In this document: positions 1 through 11,558 of the stretch, in pieces
Position numbering within the stretch: the stretch's first letter is position 1
How the letters are laid out: each line of letters starts with the position of its first letter
Assembly (NCBI RefSeq): GCF_007000325.2
Contig: NZ_CP117267.1
Coordinates: 1,488,001-1,552,000 of the forward strand
Direction: 5' to 3'
DNA: 64,000 nt
Source: Rhizobium rhododendri
GTDB taxonomy: Bacteria > Pseudomonadota > Alphaproteobacteria > Rhizobiales > Rhizobiaceae
Made by a program: the position numbers and the translations under genes
Notes under the pieces: generated by a model
Told to the model about the DNA's origin: nothing
The model's database searches: none
The model's input: only the letters and a program-made list of their open reading frames with translations

Positions 1-118
1 GCTGACCGTGCTGGCCAGGACCGTATTCGCGACGGTTGACCGGCGACTTCGGGCGGCCCCAGATGTTCTCGCCCATACGGCGATCGATTTTATACTTGGA
101 TGATGCGCGCTTGCTCAT
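1..118 (-). CDS. rpsD: 30S ribosomal protein S4, 5' end only
   Basis: Reading the reverse complement from the ATG at 118 gives [20 protein letters not shown], followed by a [19 protein letters not shown] stretch. This is the conserved N-terminus of alphaproteobacterial ribosomal protein S4. S4 binds 16S rRNA early in small-subunit assembly. Only 39 codons lie in the window; the rest continues past base 1. The gene is preceded by about 280 bp without a gene, which holds a good promoter match at 291-319, implying a leader of about 165 nt. Confidence 0.95.
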   Translation of the reverse strand, partial: MSKRASSKYKIDRRMGENIWGRPKSPVNRREYGPGQHGQ

Positions 119-290
119 CGTATTTCCCTATCAAGATGTTCGACCGGTTTGTTGCCAAACCAGATCAAGGAAACACGCCCTCCTCTGAACCCGGTTTTCG
201 GGGTTCCGACAGGTTCCTCACATTCGCGAACGGAGGAGCCACGGGACATGTCAAATGAAACACCGGACATTTCTGCCCGGCGTTGGGCGC

Positions 291-319
291 TGTTTAGGCA
301 GAAGTCATGGAATTGTCAA
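291..319 (-). promoter_or_regulatory. Probable sigma-70 promoter for rpsD
   Basis: On the minus strand a TTGACA hexamer (314-319) is followed after exactly 17 bases by TAAACA (291-296). The -35 is perfect and the -10 fair. Transcription would start near 284 and run into rpsD, leaving a leader of about 165 nt. That leader contains a GAACCC/GGGTTC hairpin (187-206). The start site is inferred, not shown. Confidence 0.55.
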
Positions 320-340
320 CAACGGATGCCGCTAGGAAAC

Positions 341-367
341 GCCTGTACCGGCAAAACCGGCACAGGC
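341..367 (-). terminator. Hairpin after the HerA-like ATPase gene
   Basis: GCCTGT (341-346) pairs with ACAGGC (362-367) and CCGG (348-351) with CCGG (357-360), with one internal mismatch and a CAAAA loop. It sits about 31 nt past the stop of the minus-strand ATPase gene at 398. There is no strong U tract, so it may protect the transcript end rather than terminate alone. Confidence 0.4.
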
Positions 368-397
368 CAGCCATTCAACCACAAAGCTAGCCTTGAA

Positions 398-1912
398 TCA
401 CTCGGCTGCCGTCTGTGTCACGCTGACATCGTCGACGGCATTGGCGTCGCCCGGCGCCGTCTGGCAATCGATATCGGGAAAAGCCACGACTCGCCTGCCG
501 GAAAAATCGGTGTGCACCACGACGCTGCCCTGTTCCTCGAAATAGCTGAGCAGGCGTCTGGCGCGTCGGGCGGAGTGCGTGCCGTAGGCGCGCGCGATCC
601 GCGCATCCGACGGGCACGGCTCGCCGCAGATGGCAGCCTTTGCGAGCATCAGGAACACGCCTTGCAGATCGTCGGTGACGCCCTTCGACAACGTCATCGC
701 CGTCGCCCAGTTTTCCGTCTCGGCAGTCACCGGATCGACGCCGGAGCGCGAGATCGCCACCCGGTGACGGAAATCCGGCATCGACAGCGGCGGCCCTGGA
801 ATGCGCCGCATGCGCACCCGCACCAGGAACTCCTGGTAGAGCACTGAATCGGTTCGGAAGCCGGAGGCAGGATCGTCGAGGATTTCAGCCAGTACGGCGC
901 CCAGCCGCTCCTGCCGCTCCTCGGGGCTCACATCCGCCTGCTTCGGCCGGGCATCCTCGATCGGCGCCATTGCCGGCGGCACAAACCGCGAAAGCTCGGC
1001 CAGGATATCCGTCGTCGGCCTGGGCGTCGGTGTGCGGCGCACGGCAGCGCGCTGGAATTCCTGCGGATCCGGCGTGAAGATCAGGTCCTCGACATCCATC
1101 GGCGCATCCGGCAGCGGCATCAGCTTCGGGCTAGACGAGCGCGCCGAGGTTTCCACGGCACCGATGGTGATCGGCATCGGGCGGCGCGAGAGGGCCGGAC
1201 CAAGCGCTACGAAATGGCCGCGCTGCAGGTCGCGGAACATCTCCGCCTGGCGCCGGTCCATGCCGAGCAGGTCGGCGGCACGCGCCATGTCGATGTCGAG
1301 GAAGGTGCGGCCCATCAGGAAGTTCGAGGCTTCGGCCGCCACGTTCTTGGCAAGCTTTGCCAGCCGCTGCGTGGCGATGACGCCGGCGAGCCCGCGCTTG
1401 CGGCCACGGCACATCAGGTTGGTCATCGCGCCGAGCGACATCTTGCGGGCATCGTCCGAGACTTCGCCGGCAACGGCGGGCGCGAACATCTGCGCCTCGT
1501 CGACGACGACAAGCACCGGATACCAGTATTCGCGGTCGGCATCGAACATGCCGTTCAAAAAGGCGGCGGCGGCGCGCATCTGCTGCTCGACATCGAGCCC
1601 CTCGAGCGTCAGGACGCAGGAGACCCGGTGCTGCCGGATGCGCGTCGCAATGCCCGTCAGTTCCGCCTCGCTACGCTCGCCATCGACGATCACATGGCCG
1701 AACTTGTCGGCAAGCGTAACGAAATCACCCTCGGGATCGATGATGCATTGCTGCACCCATTGCGCCGATTGCTCCAGCAGGCGCCGCAGAAGATGGGATT
1801 TGCCGGAGCCGGAATTGCCCTGCACCAGCAGGCGCGTCGCCAGCAGCTCCTCGATATCGAGCTGGGCGCTGGTCCCGCCGGACGCCGTCCCCATGTCGAT
1901 GCCGACCTGCAA
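398..1912 (-). CDS. HerA-like (DUF87) ATP-binding protein
   Basis: A 504-residue P-loop ATPase of the HerA/FtsK group, read as a DUF87-type domain. It has a Walker A GNSGSGKS at residues 32-39, a Walker B LVVVDEAQ at about 134-141, and the arginine-rich CRGRKRGLAGVIATQR block at 168-183, typical of hexameric HerA-like motors. The C-terminal 150 residues look like a separate domain ending in a winged-helix-like stretch (around DARIARAYGTHSARRARRLL). The start is TTG at 1912, with GAGG seven bases upstream; an in-frame ATG lies at 1894. No NurA-like nuclease or other obvious partner is adjacent. The substrate (DNA pumping, repair or defence) cannot be read from the sequence. The family call is firm; the role is unknown. 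Confidence 0.8.
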   Translation of the reverse strand: MQVGIDMGTASGGTSAQLDIEELLATRLLVQGNSGSGKSHLLRRLLEQSAQWVQQCIIDPEGDFVTLADKFGHVIVDGERSEAELTGIATRIRQHRVSCVLTLEGLDVEQQMRAAAAFLNGMFDADREYWYPVLVVVDEAQMFAPAVAGEVSDDARKMSLGAMTNLMCRGRKRGLAGVIATQRLAKLAKNVAAEASNFLMGRTFLDIDMARAADLLGMDRRQAEMFRDLQRGHFVALGPALSRRPMPITIGAVETSARSSSPKLMPLPDAPMDVEDLIFTPDPQEFQRAAVRRTPTPRPTTDILAELSRFVPPAMAPIEDARPKQADVSPEERQERLGAVLAEILDDPASGFRTDSVLYQEFLVRVRMRRIPGPPLSMPDFRHRVAISRSGVDPVTAETENWATAMTLSKGVTDDLQGVFLMLAKAAICGEPCPSDARIARAYGTHSARRARRLLSYFEEQGSVVVHTDFSGRRVVAFPDIDCQTAPGDANAVDDVSVTQTAAE

Positions 1913-2080
1913 TGCACTACCTCGTTCAGTCTAGACTCAGGAAATGTGAAGCTGCCATTGTTCAGCAACGGCGCGCTTCCGTCTATCAGAGAATTGCCGG
2001 GCGTTCGCCGCCGCGTTTGGGAAACCCACAAGGGATTTGCAAAGCGCACGCTGGCGCCGTTCAGTGCGGGCCACAGCCTC

Positions 2081-2368
2081 TCATGCGGCCTTGTCGTCCA
2101 ATGGCCTCACCGCTGGATGATCGCGCTTCAAGGCTTGCGCCAGATCGTAATTGCATTGAAGCCCCAGCCAGAAGCGCGCCTTGCTGACGCCGGCCATTTC
2201 CAGCCGGACTGCGAGATCCGGGCTTATGGCTGCTCGGCCATTCAGAACGCGCGACAACGATACGCGTGAAATCTTCAGGCGCTCGGCAGCCTCGGTAACG
2301 GGAAGCCCCAATGGCAGAAGGAAATCCTGTCGCAACAATTCTCCGGGATGAGGAGGAGATTTCATCAT
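2081..2368 (-). CDS. HigA-family antitoxin-like XRE regulator, apparently orphan
   Basis: A 95-residue protein starting MMKSPPHPGELLRQDFL, the hallmark start of the HigA/VapI antitoxin family (PHPGxxL). A helix-turn-helix follows (TEAAERLKISRVSLSRVLNG) and then the family tail with WLGLQCNYDLAQA. The start at 2368 has AGAGGT about eight bases upstream; a second ATG follows directly. HigA proteins normally neutralise a HigB RNase encoded just upstream. Here the gene directly upstream is murI, which ends at 2409, so no HigB is present. It may be a solitary regulator or act on a toxin encoded elsewhere. Confidence 0.85.
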   Translation of the reverse strand: MMKSPPHPGELLRQDFLLPLGLPVTEAAERLKISRVSLSRVLNGRAAISPDLAVRLEMAGVSKARFWLGLQCNYDLAQALKRDHPAVRPLDDKAA

Positions 2369-2408
2369 GTCGGGGACCTCTTGGTTATACGCGCTCCATA
2401 ACAGCACA

Positions 2409-3209
2409 CTAAGCCCTCAGCCCAAACCCCTGCATCAGTCGCCGCGTCGCAAAATCCGGATTGCCCGAGGTGAACACCGCGAAGTCGTCCGCTTCCGGGT
2501 GAACGGCATCGGCGAGGACAGGCACGAGGCTGCGGGCGCGGCGGGCGATGGCCTCGGCGGGGTCGAGCCAGTCGACCGGCCAGGGTGCCAGGCGACGGAA
2601 GAGGTTGGCCATGAACGGATAGTGGGTGCAGGCGAGCACGACGATGTCGGTCTTGCGACCCTCCTTTTCCACGAAGCATTGGCCGATCTCCTGCAGCACG
2701 GCTTCGTCGGAGACCGGTTCGCCCCGGATATAAGCTTCCGCCATCCGCGCCAGGTTTTCCGAGCCGACGAGGCGGACATGGCACTGGGCGGCAAACGACT
2801 GGATCAGGTCGCGGGTATAGGCGCGCTTGACGGTTCCAGGCGTCGCCAGCACCGAGACGAGGCCGGAGCGGGTCCGCTCGGCCGCCGGTTTGATGGCTGG
2901 CACGGTGCCAACGAACGTCATGTCAGGAAAGGCGGCGCGCAGATCGGCGCCAGCCAGCGTGAAGGCGGTGTTGCAGGCAATGATGCAGATCTCGGGATCG
3001 TATTCGGCCAGCAGTCGAGCGAAGAGCGAGATGATGCGGTCTTTCAGCGGCTGCTCTTCCCAGCCGCCATAGGGGAAGCCGGCATCGTCGGCTACATAGA
3101 CGAAGCCGCGCTCCGGCATCAGCACCCGCGCCTCGCGCAACACGGTCAGGCCGCCGATGCCCGAATCGAAGACCAGGATCGGCTTGGGCTCAGTCGTCGG
3201 CGCTGTCAT
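2409..3209 (-). CDS. murI: Glutamate racemase
   Basis: This enzyme interconverts L- and D-glutamate in the cytoplasm and supplies D-Glu for peptidoglycan. The 266-residue protein has the N-terminal [11 protein letters not shown] motif and both catalytic cysteines in their family contexts: Cys79 in ACNTA and Cys194 in ACTHY. I chose ATG 3209, with AAGGA about ten bases upstream; an in-frame ATG at 3233 would overlap the previous gene more and lacks this site. The start lies inside the 3' end of trmJ (stop at 3190-3192), giving a 20-bp overlap and suggesting translational coupling. Confidence 0.93.
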   Translation of the reverse strand: MTAPTTEPKPILVFDSGIGGLTVLREARVLMPERGFVYVADDAGFPYGGWEEQPLKDRIISLFARLLAEYDPEICIIACNTAFTLAGADLRAAFPDMTFVGTVPAIKPAAERTRSGLVSVLATPGTVKRAYTRDLIQSFAAQCHVRLVGSENLARMAEAYIRGEPVSDEAVLQEIGQCFVEKEGRKTDIVVLACTHYPFMANLFRRLAPWPVDWLDPAEAIARRARSLVPVLADAVHPEADDFAVFTSGNPDFATRRLMQGFGLRA

Positions 3210-4017
3210 CGACGGGTTTTTCCTTGGCGGCATTGCGCGGTTCGGCGCGGGACACGTTCCGCGGAAAGCGATCCAGCGACGAGATCACGCCACGCATGAC
3301 ACTGATCTCCTGCTCGGTGAACCCTTGCCGCGAAAACACAGCCCGGAGATTGTCGACCATCTTCGGCTTTTTTTCGATGGGATGAAAATAATTCCGCGCG
3401 CTCAGCGCTTCCTCGACATGGTCGAACAGCCCCTGAAGCTGCGATTTCGTCGATGGGCGCTGCGGATTGGCGGCAAAGCTGGTGACGCTCAGGTCCTCCA
3501 TGCCGGACTTCATCCACTCATAGGACATCAGCAGCACGGCCTGGGCGATGTTCAGCGAGGCAAAAGCGGGATTGACCGGGAAAGTGACGATCTCGTCGGC
3601 CAACGCCACTTCCTCGTTGCTGAGACCCCAGCGCTCGCGCCCGAACAGAACGCCGCAGCGCTCGCCGGCGACAAAACGCCCCCGCAGTGTCTCCGCAGCC
3701 ACGACAGGCGAGCGGACAGGCTTGTAGCCGTAGCGCTCGCGGGCCGTCGTGGCATACACGAAATGAAGATCGGCAATAGCTTCTTCCAGGGTCGGAAATA
3801 CGCGCGTCGCCTCAATGACATGACTGGCATTTGAGGCAGCGGCAGTCGCCTTTTCGTTCGGCCATCCGTCGCGCGGGTTTACGAGACGCAGTTCGGCAAG
3901 GCCGAAATTCGCCATGGCGCGCGCCACCATGCCGATATTCTCGCCCATCTGCGGCTCGACCAGTATGATGACCGGCCCCTCGGCCAGCAACGGCTTTTCG
4001 CTGTTTGTTCCTGACAT
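3190..4017 (-). CDS. trmJ: tRNA (cytidine/uridine-2'-O-)-methyltransferase TrmJ
   Basis: A SPOUT-class methyltransferase of 275 residues that 2'-O-methylates position 32 of the tRNA anticodon loop. The three knot motifs are present: [13 protein letters not shown] near the N-terminus, [13 protein letters not shown] in the middle and [10 protein letters not shown] after it. A C-terminal helical extension of about 90 residues is typical of TrmJ. The ATG at 4017 has GAGGAT eight bases upstream. It is preceded by the FUSC gene (76-bp gap) and overlaps murI, so FUSC-trmJ-murI and possibly higA form one transcription unit. Confidence 0.9.
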   Translation of the reverse strand: MSGTNSEKPLLAEGPVIILVEPQMGENIGMVARAMANFGLAELRLVNPRDGWPNEKATAAASNASHVIEATRVFPTLEEAIADLHFVYATTARERYGYKPVRSPVVAAETLRGRFVAGERCGVLFGRERWGLSNEEVALADEIVTFPVNPAFASLNIAQAVLLMSYEWMKSGMEDLSVTSFAANPQRPSTKSQLQGLFDHVEEALSARNYFHPIEKKPKMVDNLRAVFSRQGFTEQEISVMRGVISSLDRFPRNVSRAEPRNAAKEKPVDDSADD

Positions 4018-4093
4018 GACTATCCTCGATGCGCCGCAGTGGCGAAATTGCTGCCGGAAATACCCGCGAAGGCCCGGAACGGCAAGCCCCGGC

Positions 4094-6106
4094 TCATGGA
4101 TAAAGCCGATCGAGCATCGATCCGACCATCTCGATGCCGAGCCGCATGCCGCCGCGCGACAGCGGCAGATGGCGCCCGGTCGCCCGCGCCGACTTGCGGT
4201 CGACGAAGAAGCACTCCGAGCCCCTGCCTGAGATAGCATTCAGCCGCTGAAGGTTCTCAGACACATTCAGCGCGATCTCACCATCCGGATCGTCGCGAGA
4301 AAAGGCGATATTGCGGGCAAAGACCCGGGCCCAGTAGGTGCAGGCCATCAGAATTGCCAGCGTCTGGCGCACATTGCCCGGTTTGCGCACCAGGCTCCAG
4401 GACTGGCCGAGGGGCTTGGCCGCGGTGGTGACGTCGCGGTAGGCGGCATCGAGGTTTTGCGACAGGCGGATCAGCTCCAGGCCCGGACCGCTTCCGCCGG
4501 CGGCATCTAGCAAGGCCCGGAGCGCATCGAACCACTTGACCAGCGCCCCATCCAGCACGCCTCGCGTCTTCGCTGGAAAGACCAGGAAGGCAACCGCCGC
4601 ACCGGCCGTCGCGCCGATGATTGTTTCTCCGATACGTAGTTGCAGCACCTGTAGCGTCAGCGCGCCCGTCATGCCGTAGACCAAACATAGAACGATGGAG
4701 ATGAAGAAGGTCATGGCCCCGTAGGACACTTGGATAAAGTAGAAGCCGAGAAAGATCGACACGACCGAAAGCAAGATGGCAATGGCGGTATGGCCCGCTA
4801 CCACCAGCGCCAAGGCCATGCCGACGGCAATCCCCAGCACGGTGCCCATCGAGCGCTGAAACGCCTTCACAGCCGTATCGCCGCGCGAATTGGTGTTGGT
4901 GAACACCAGGAACGCCGTTAGCACCGCCCAGAACCAGCGCTCGCGGGACAACAGCAGACCGAAGACCATGGCGATGCCGGTGGCCAGCGTGATCTGCAGT
5001 GCCGATCGCATGGCGGCATCGTCGAGCGATAGTCTTGGCCACTTGATGACCGTGCGCGCGCCATTCCCGCCGGCGATATCGCTGAAACCCGTCATGCGGC
5101 CGAGAGACAGGGTTTCCGTCAGCGCATCGCGGGCGTCCCGGAGCCAGATCATCGCCCGCATCGTCTCGGAACTGCGCTTGTCCGCCATCGTCTCGAAGCC
5201 ATCGGTCTCGCGCTCTAGCAGGGCGTCGTCATGGGCAATAACGGCGTGCACCAGCGCAAAGCTCGGCACGGCGCTCTGGCTCATCATGATGGCGCTTTCC
5301 GCCGCCAGATGGACGTCGAACAGACGCATGGAGATATCCACGGCCGGTGTATCGCTGGCGAGGGTACCGCTCGCCGGGGTATCGACGGCGGGTGCATCGT
5401 CGGACGGCTTGGGAATGAAGCTCTCCGCCATCAGTACGACGTCCTTCAGCCGCTCCTCAGCCTGGAGCAGCGCGCGATGCTCGGCTTCCGAAATCCGACC
5501 GTCGCGGACGCTGACCGCAAGTTCGATCAGCATCTGGTTGACCCGGCCGAGCACGCTCTCCAGCGCCCGCAGCAGGTCCTTGCGCCAGTCGTCCGGCAGC
5601 AGGACGGATCGCACGCCGTGGGCGACCAGCGACGAGACCACCGAGCCGATCGCCACCAGCGGCATCTCACCCAGCCTGGGCTGAAAATAGGCACCCATGA
5701 AATAGGACATAAAGGCGAACATGCCCACCGCATTCCAGCGCACGCCGAGGGCCCTCACCCAGCTTGCGGCAAAGATGATGGCGAGGAAGGCGACATCGCT
5801 GATGTAGCGATGGTCCGCGAGCAGCGCTGCCAGTATGACGGCCAGCACGCTGGCCAGGCAGCCGATCAGCCGTGTCACCAACTGTTCCGAAGGACGCTTG
5901 TCGCGCACGGTGAAGCCGCCCTGGATCGACAGGAGTATCCCGAGTGCATAGGCGACATCGGGCAGCGGCACGATCGTTGAATGGATGACGAAGAGAATGC
6001 TGAAGGATAGCACCACGGTCAGCGTCACCCGCGAGGCCTGTCGCAGCCGCGAAAATGCCGGGTCGTTGGCGGCCAGCCAATCACGAAACCGATGGGCGAT
6101 GTGCAT
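4094..6106 (-). CDS. FUSC-family inner-membrane protein (YccS/aromatic acid exporter-like)
   Basis: A 670-residue protein with two blocks of membrane segments, residues about 25-180 and about 370-510, separated by a soluble domain. This is the duplicated architecture of the fusaric-acid-resistance (FUSC) family, which includes the AaeB and YccS proteins. Motifs such as GILLSIQGGFTVRDKRPSEQ and TNTNSRGDTAVKAFQRSMGT match the family pattern of a GR-rich loop followed by a helix. Members are proposed to export aromatic acids. No membrane-fusion partner (AaeA-like) is adjacent, so this copy may act alone. The substrate is unknown. Confidence 0.8.
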   Translation of the reverse strand: MHIAHRFRDWLAANDPAFSRLRQASRVTLTVVLSFSILFVIHSTIVPLPDVAYALGILLSIQGGFTVRDKRPSEQLVTRLIGCLASVLAVILAALLADHRYISDVAFLAIIFAASWVRALGVRWNAVGMFAFMSYFMGAYFQPRLGEMPLVAIGSVVSSLVAHGVRSVLLPDDWRKDLLRALESVLGRVNQMLIELAVSVRDGRISEAEHRALLQAEERLKDVVLMAESFIPKPSDDAPAVDTPASGTLASDTPAVDISMRLFDVHLAAESAIMMSQSAVPSFALVHAVIAHDDALLERETDGFETMADKRSSETMRAMIWLRDARDALTETLSLGRMTGFSDIAGGNGARTVIKWPRLSLDDAAMRSALQITLATGIAMVFGLLLSRERWFWAVLTAFLVFTNTNSRGDTAVKAFQRSMGTVLGIAVGMALALVVAGHTAIAILLSVVSIFLGFYFIQVSYGAMTFFISIVLCLVYGMTGALTLQVLQLRIGETIIGATAGAAVAFLVFPAKTRGVLDGALVKWFDALRALLDAAGGSGPGLELIRLSQNLDAAYRDVTTAAKPLGQSWSLVRKPGNVRQTLAILMACTYWARVFARNIAFSRDDPDGEIALNVSENLQRLNAISGRGSECFFVDRKSARATGRHLPLSRGGMRLGIEMVGSMLDRLYP

Positions 6107-6151
6107 CAGGATCCTTCGTCGTTAAACGCATCGCCAGCCTGTGGCGTCAGG

Positions 6152-6694
6152 CTACGGCTGCTTGGCGATATCCTGCATGGCAGCCTTGAGGGAACTCGGC
6201 TTACCATTGTCGTCCGTCGTCAGGATGTCGTCGACCACCAGTTTTCCGCCTTCGGTCAGAACCTCGAAGCGAACTTCCGTGAAGGCGTCAGACGCTGCAG
6301 CGTCGTCGGCGCCCATGCAGCGCGACTTCTGGAACCGCGCCACCACCTCGGTCTTGCCGCCCGATACAGCCCCGGGAACGATCGTCACGTTCTCGAGCGG
6401 ACAGGCATCCTGGCTGCCGACAATGACGTCGTAGTCGAACGGCGAGATGCCGTCTTCCGTCGCCGGATAATTCTGGGCGGCCTGGTAGCCACGGATGAAA
6501 TCGGCGCTGAACAGCTGCCGCAGGTGCGACGCATCGAATATGTCCTGCCAGTCGCCGTCGCCCCCGGCCCAGTTGGCTACCGTCGCATCCATGATGGTCT
6601 TCACCGGAGAAACGGCAGGATCTGCGGCGAAGGCGCCGGGCGCCTGGATCAACACAAGGGCGGCGATGAGGTATGCAGGCAGCGATCGGGGCAT
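6152..6694 (-). CDS. Exported hypothetical protein
   Basis: About 180 residues from the ATG at 6694; a GTG six codons upstream is also possible. A clear signal peptide (LPAYLIAALVLIQAPGAFA, then A-D) predicts export to the periplasm. The mature part is acidic, with one likely disulphide pair (DACPLEN and SRCMGAD). It resembles small periplasmic DUF3828-type proteins, but I cannot confirm that. It lies 45 bp upstream of the FUSC gene on the same strand, so co-transcription is likely. Function unknown. Confidence 0.7.
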   Translation of the reverse strand: MPRSLPAYLIAALVLIQAPGAFAADPAVSPVKTIMDATVANWAGGDGDWQDIFDASHLRQLFSADFIRGYQAAQNYPATEDGISPFDYDVIVGSQDACPLENVTIVPGAVSGGKTEVVARFQKSRCMGADDAAASDAFTEVRFEVLTEGGKLVVDDILTTDDNGKPSSLKAAMQDIAKQP

Positions 6695-6833
6695 GGCAAT
6701 GTCCGTAAACACACAAAATATCGTTGTAAAATCGGCTATATCGGCGAGCCTTACAAGCGCCTCGCACTAGAAAAGCGGTGATTGGCCGGGCAGATTTGAC
6801 GCGCAAAAAGGCGAATTCTGCGCCCTTCCCGGC

Positions 6834-6862
6834 TTTGCCTCGGCGCCCCGCGGTGCTATAGC
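6834..6862 (+). promoter_or_regulatory. Candidate promoter for icd
   Basis: TTTGCC (6834-6839), a 17-base spacer, then TATAGC (6857-6862) fits the rhizobial vegetative promoter form with a CTATAx -10. Transcription would start near 6869, about 55 bases before the icd ATG. The -35 is weak, so confidence is moderate. Confidence 0.4.
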
Positions 6863-6923
6863 GCTCGAGACTTCAAGTCCAACACACCGGGCCGCCCGGC
6901 CATAAGCAGAACGAGGCAGATAT

Positions 6924-8135
6924 ATGGAAAAGATCAAGGTTGCAAACCCCGTCGTCGATCTCGACGGCGACGAGATGACCCGCATCATCTGGCAGTTGAT
7001 CAAGGATAAGCTCATCCTTCCCTACCTCGACCTCGACATCCAGTATTACGATCTGTCGGTCGAAAATCGCGACGCCACGAACGACCAGGTGACGATCGAC
7101 GCAGCCCACGCCATCAAGAAATACGGCGTCGGAATCAAGTGCGCGACGATCACTCCGGACGAAGACCGCGTCAAGGAATTCAACCTGAAGCAGATGTGGA
7201 AGTCGCCGAACGGCACGATCCGCAACATCCTCGGCGGCGTCATCTTCCGCGAGCCGATCATCTGCGAAAACGTGCCGCGCCTCGTTCCCGGCTGGACCAA
7301 GCCGATCGTCGTCGGCCGTCACGCCTTCGGCGACCAGTACAAGGCCACCGACTTCAAATTCCCGGGCAAGGGCAAGCTGTCGATCAAGTTCGTCGGCGAA
7401 GACGGCGCCGTCATCGAGAAGGAAGTCTACGACGCACCGGGCGCCGGCGTGGCTCTGGCCATGTACAACCTCGACGAATCGATCCGCGATTTCGCCCGCG
7501 CTTCGCTGAACTACGGCCTGATGCGCAAGTGGCCCGTCTATCTGTCGACCAAGAACACCATCCTGAAAGCCTATGACGGTCGCTTCAAGGATATCTTCCA
7601 GGAAGTCTTCGACGCTGAATTCAAGACCCAGTTCGATGCCCTGAAGATCACCTACGAGCACCGCCTGATCGACGACATGGTCGCCTCGGCTCTCAAGTGG
7701 TCCGGCGGTTATGTCTGGGCTTGCAAGAACTACGACGGCGACGTCCAGTCCGACATCGTCGCCCAAGGCTTTGGCTCGCTCGGCCTGATGACCTCGGTGC
7801 TGCTGTCGCCAGACGGCCAGACCGTGGAAGCAGAAGCAGCCCACGGCACCGTGACCCGCCACTACCGCCAGCACCAGAAGGGACAGGAGACATCGACGAA
7901 CTCGATCGCCTCGATCTTCGCCTGGACACGTGGCCTCGCTCACCGCGCCAAGCTCGACGACAACGCAGCGCTCGCAAAGTTTGCAGCGACGCTCGAAACC
8001 GTCTGCGTCGACACGGTCGAAAGCGGCTTCATGACCAAGGATCTGGCCCTGCTCATCGGCCCCGACCAGCCCTGGCTGTCGACGACTGCCTTCCTCGACA
8101 AGGTCGATGAAAATCTCCAGAAGGCAATGGCATAA
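6924..8135 (+). CDS. icd: NADP-dependent isocitrate dehydrogenase
   Basis: A TCA-cycle enzyme converting isocitrate to 2-oxoglutarate with NADPH formation. The 403-residue protein begins [20 protein letters not shown] and belongs to the homodimeric eukaryote-type (subfamily II) enzymes rather than the E. coli type. Seen motifs include the substrate-loop region [12 protein letters not shown], the signature [20 protein letters not shown] and the NADP-binding HGTVTRHYR. The ATG has GAGGCAG just upstream. The gene is monocistronic or followed by the GNAT gene, with a strong hairpin between them at 8161-8184. Confidence 0.96.
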   Translation: MEKIKVANPVVDLDGDEMTRIIWQLIKDKLILPYLDLDIQYYDLSVENRDATNDQVTIDAAHAIKKYGVGIKCATITPDEDRVKEFNLKQMWKSPNGTIRNILGGVIFREPIICENVPRLVPGWTKPIVVGRHAFGDQYKATDFKFPGKGKLSIKFVGEDGAVIEKEVYDAPGAGVALAMYNLDESIRDFARASLNYGLMRKWPVYLSTKNTILKAYDGRFKDIFQEVFDAEFKTQFDALKITYEHRLIDDMVASALKWSGGYVWACKNYDGDVQSDIVAQGFGSLGLMTSVLLSPDGQTVEAEAAHGTVTRHYRQHQKGQETSTNSIASIFAWTRGLAHRAKLDDNAALAKFAATLETVCVDTVESGFMTKDLALLIGPDQPWLSTTAFLDKVDENLQKAMA

Positions 8136-8160
8136 GCCATTATCTTAATGTGATCGGCGG

Positions 8161-8184
8161 ACGGCGGGGACTTCCCCGCCGTTT
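8161..8184 (+). terminator. Intrinsic terminator after icd
   Basis: A perfect 9-bp stem ACGGCGGGG (8161-8169) / CCCCGCCGT (8174-8182) with a four-base loop, followed by a short T run. It starts 25 bases after the icd stop and just before the GNAT gene. Confidence 0.65.
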
Positions 8185-8213
8185 CCATATCTGCAGGCCG
8201 GAGACCGGATCCG

Positions 8214-8660
8214 ATGACCAACACCATTCGTCCGCTGAAGCTTGACGACCGCACCGCCTGGGAGCCGCTCTGGCAAGCCTACCAGCGCTTCTACGAGGTC
8301 GAGCTCCCGCCGGAAACGACAAACCGGACATGGGCGCGATTTCATGACCCAAACGAGCATATGCAGGCGCTCGGCGCTTTCGATGACTTTGGCCGGCTGG
8401 TGGGCATCGTCCACGCCATCTTCCACCGCTCGACGTGGATGCCGGAATGGACCTGCTATCTGCAGGACCTCTATGTCGAGCGCGATCAACGCGGCAAGGG
8501 CACGGGTGCAGCCCTTATCGAGGCGGTGGCGGACCTTGCCCGGGCCAATAACGCCGGTCGCCTCTACTGGATGACCCACGAAACCAATACCGCTGCCCAG
8601 CGCCTCTACGACCACGTCGCGGCACGATCCGGCTTCATCCAGTATCGCAAGGCCCTATAG
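8214..8660 (+). CDS. GNAT-family N-acetyltransferase
   Basis: A 148-residue single-domain acetyltransferase. The acetyl-CoA binding motif A is visible as LYVERDQRGKGTGAALIEAV (residues about 86-105). The later WMTHETNTAAQRLYDHVA segment (motif B) has the usual N-x-xAxxLY pattern. Substrate unknown; these proteins acetylate small amines or protein N-termini. It follows icd by 78 bp but is separated from it by a terminator, so it may have its own promoter or rely on read-through. Confidence 0.85.
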   Translation: MTNTIRPLKLDDRTAWEPLWQAYQRFYEVELPPETTNRTWARFHDPNEHMQALGAFDDFGRLVGIVHAIFHRSTWMPEWTCYLQDLYVERDQRGKGTGAALIEAVADLARANNAGRLYWMTHETNTAAQRLYDHVAARSGFIQYRKAL

Positions 8661-8680
8661 CAAGCCATTGTAAAACGAAA

Positions 8681-8709
8681 AATGGCGGAAGCTGATCGCT
8701 CCCGCCATT
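8681..8709 (-). terminator. Terminator between convergent GNAT gene and alaS
   Basis: AATGGCGG (8681-8688) pairs with CCGCCATT (8702-8709), with a further AGC/GCT pairing inside. Read on the minus strand the stem is followed by TTTTTCGTTTT, a good U tract for ending alaS. On the plus strand the tail is poorer but it may work both ways. Confidence 0.7.
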
Positions 8710-8734
8710 CCAAATCTTAAAATCTCAGCACCTG

Positions 8735-11395
<2,661 letters not shown>

Positions 11396-11489
11396 GCTAT
11401 GCCCTTATCGCTGCCGTCGGCAGTCCCCATACAAAATCCACTGGCTTTTATCGCTCGCTCTCGATCCTGTCCAGCCGCACGAACGAAAG

Positions 11490-11519
11490 CGGCCGCACAT
11501 CCCGAAAGACGTGCGGCCG
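11490..11519 (-). terminator. Terminator after recA
   Basis: CGGCCGCAC (11490-11498) pairs perfectly with GTGCGGCCG (11511-11519) over a 12-base loop. On the minus strand it is followed by CTTTCGTT. It lies 40 bases past the recA stop and about 95 bases before the alaS start. Confidence 0.6.
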
Positions 11520-11558
11520 ACAGCTTGAACTTACCCTTCGACCTTGCGGCCGGTACCG

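Noticed and set aside
2369..2408. A HigB toxin gene upstream of higA
   Set aside because: Only 40 bp separate the HigA-like start from the murI stop and no other frame fits a toxin.
6834..6923. A riboswitch or attenuator in the icd leader
   Set aside because: The leader is only about 55 nt and no stable alternative stems or known motif are visible.
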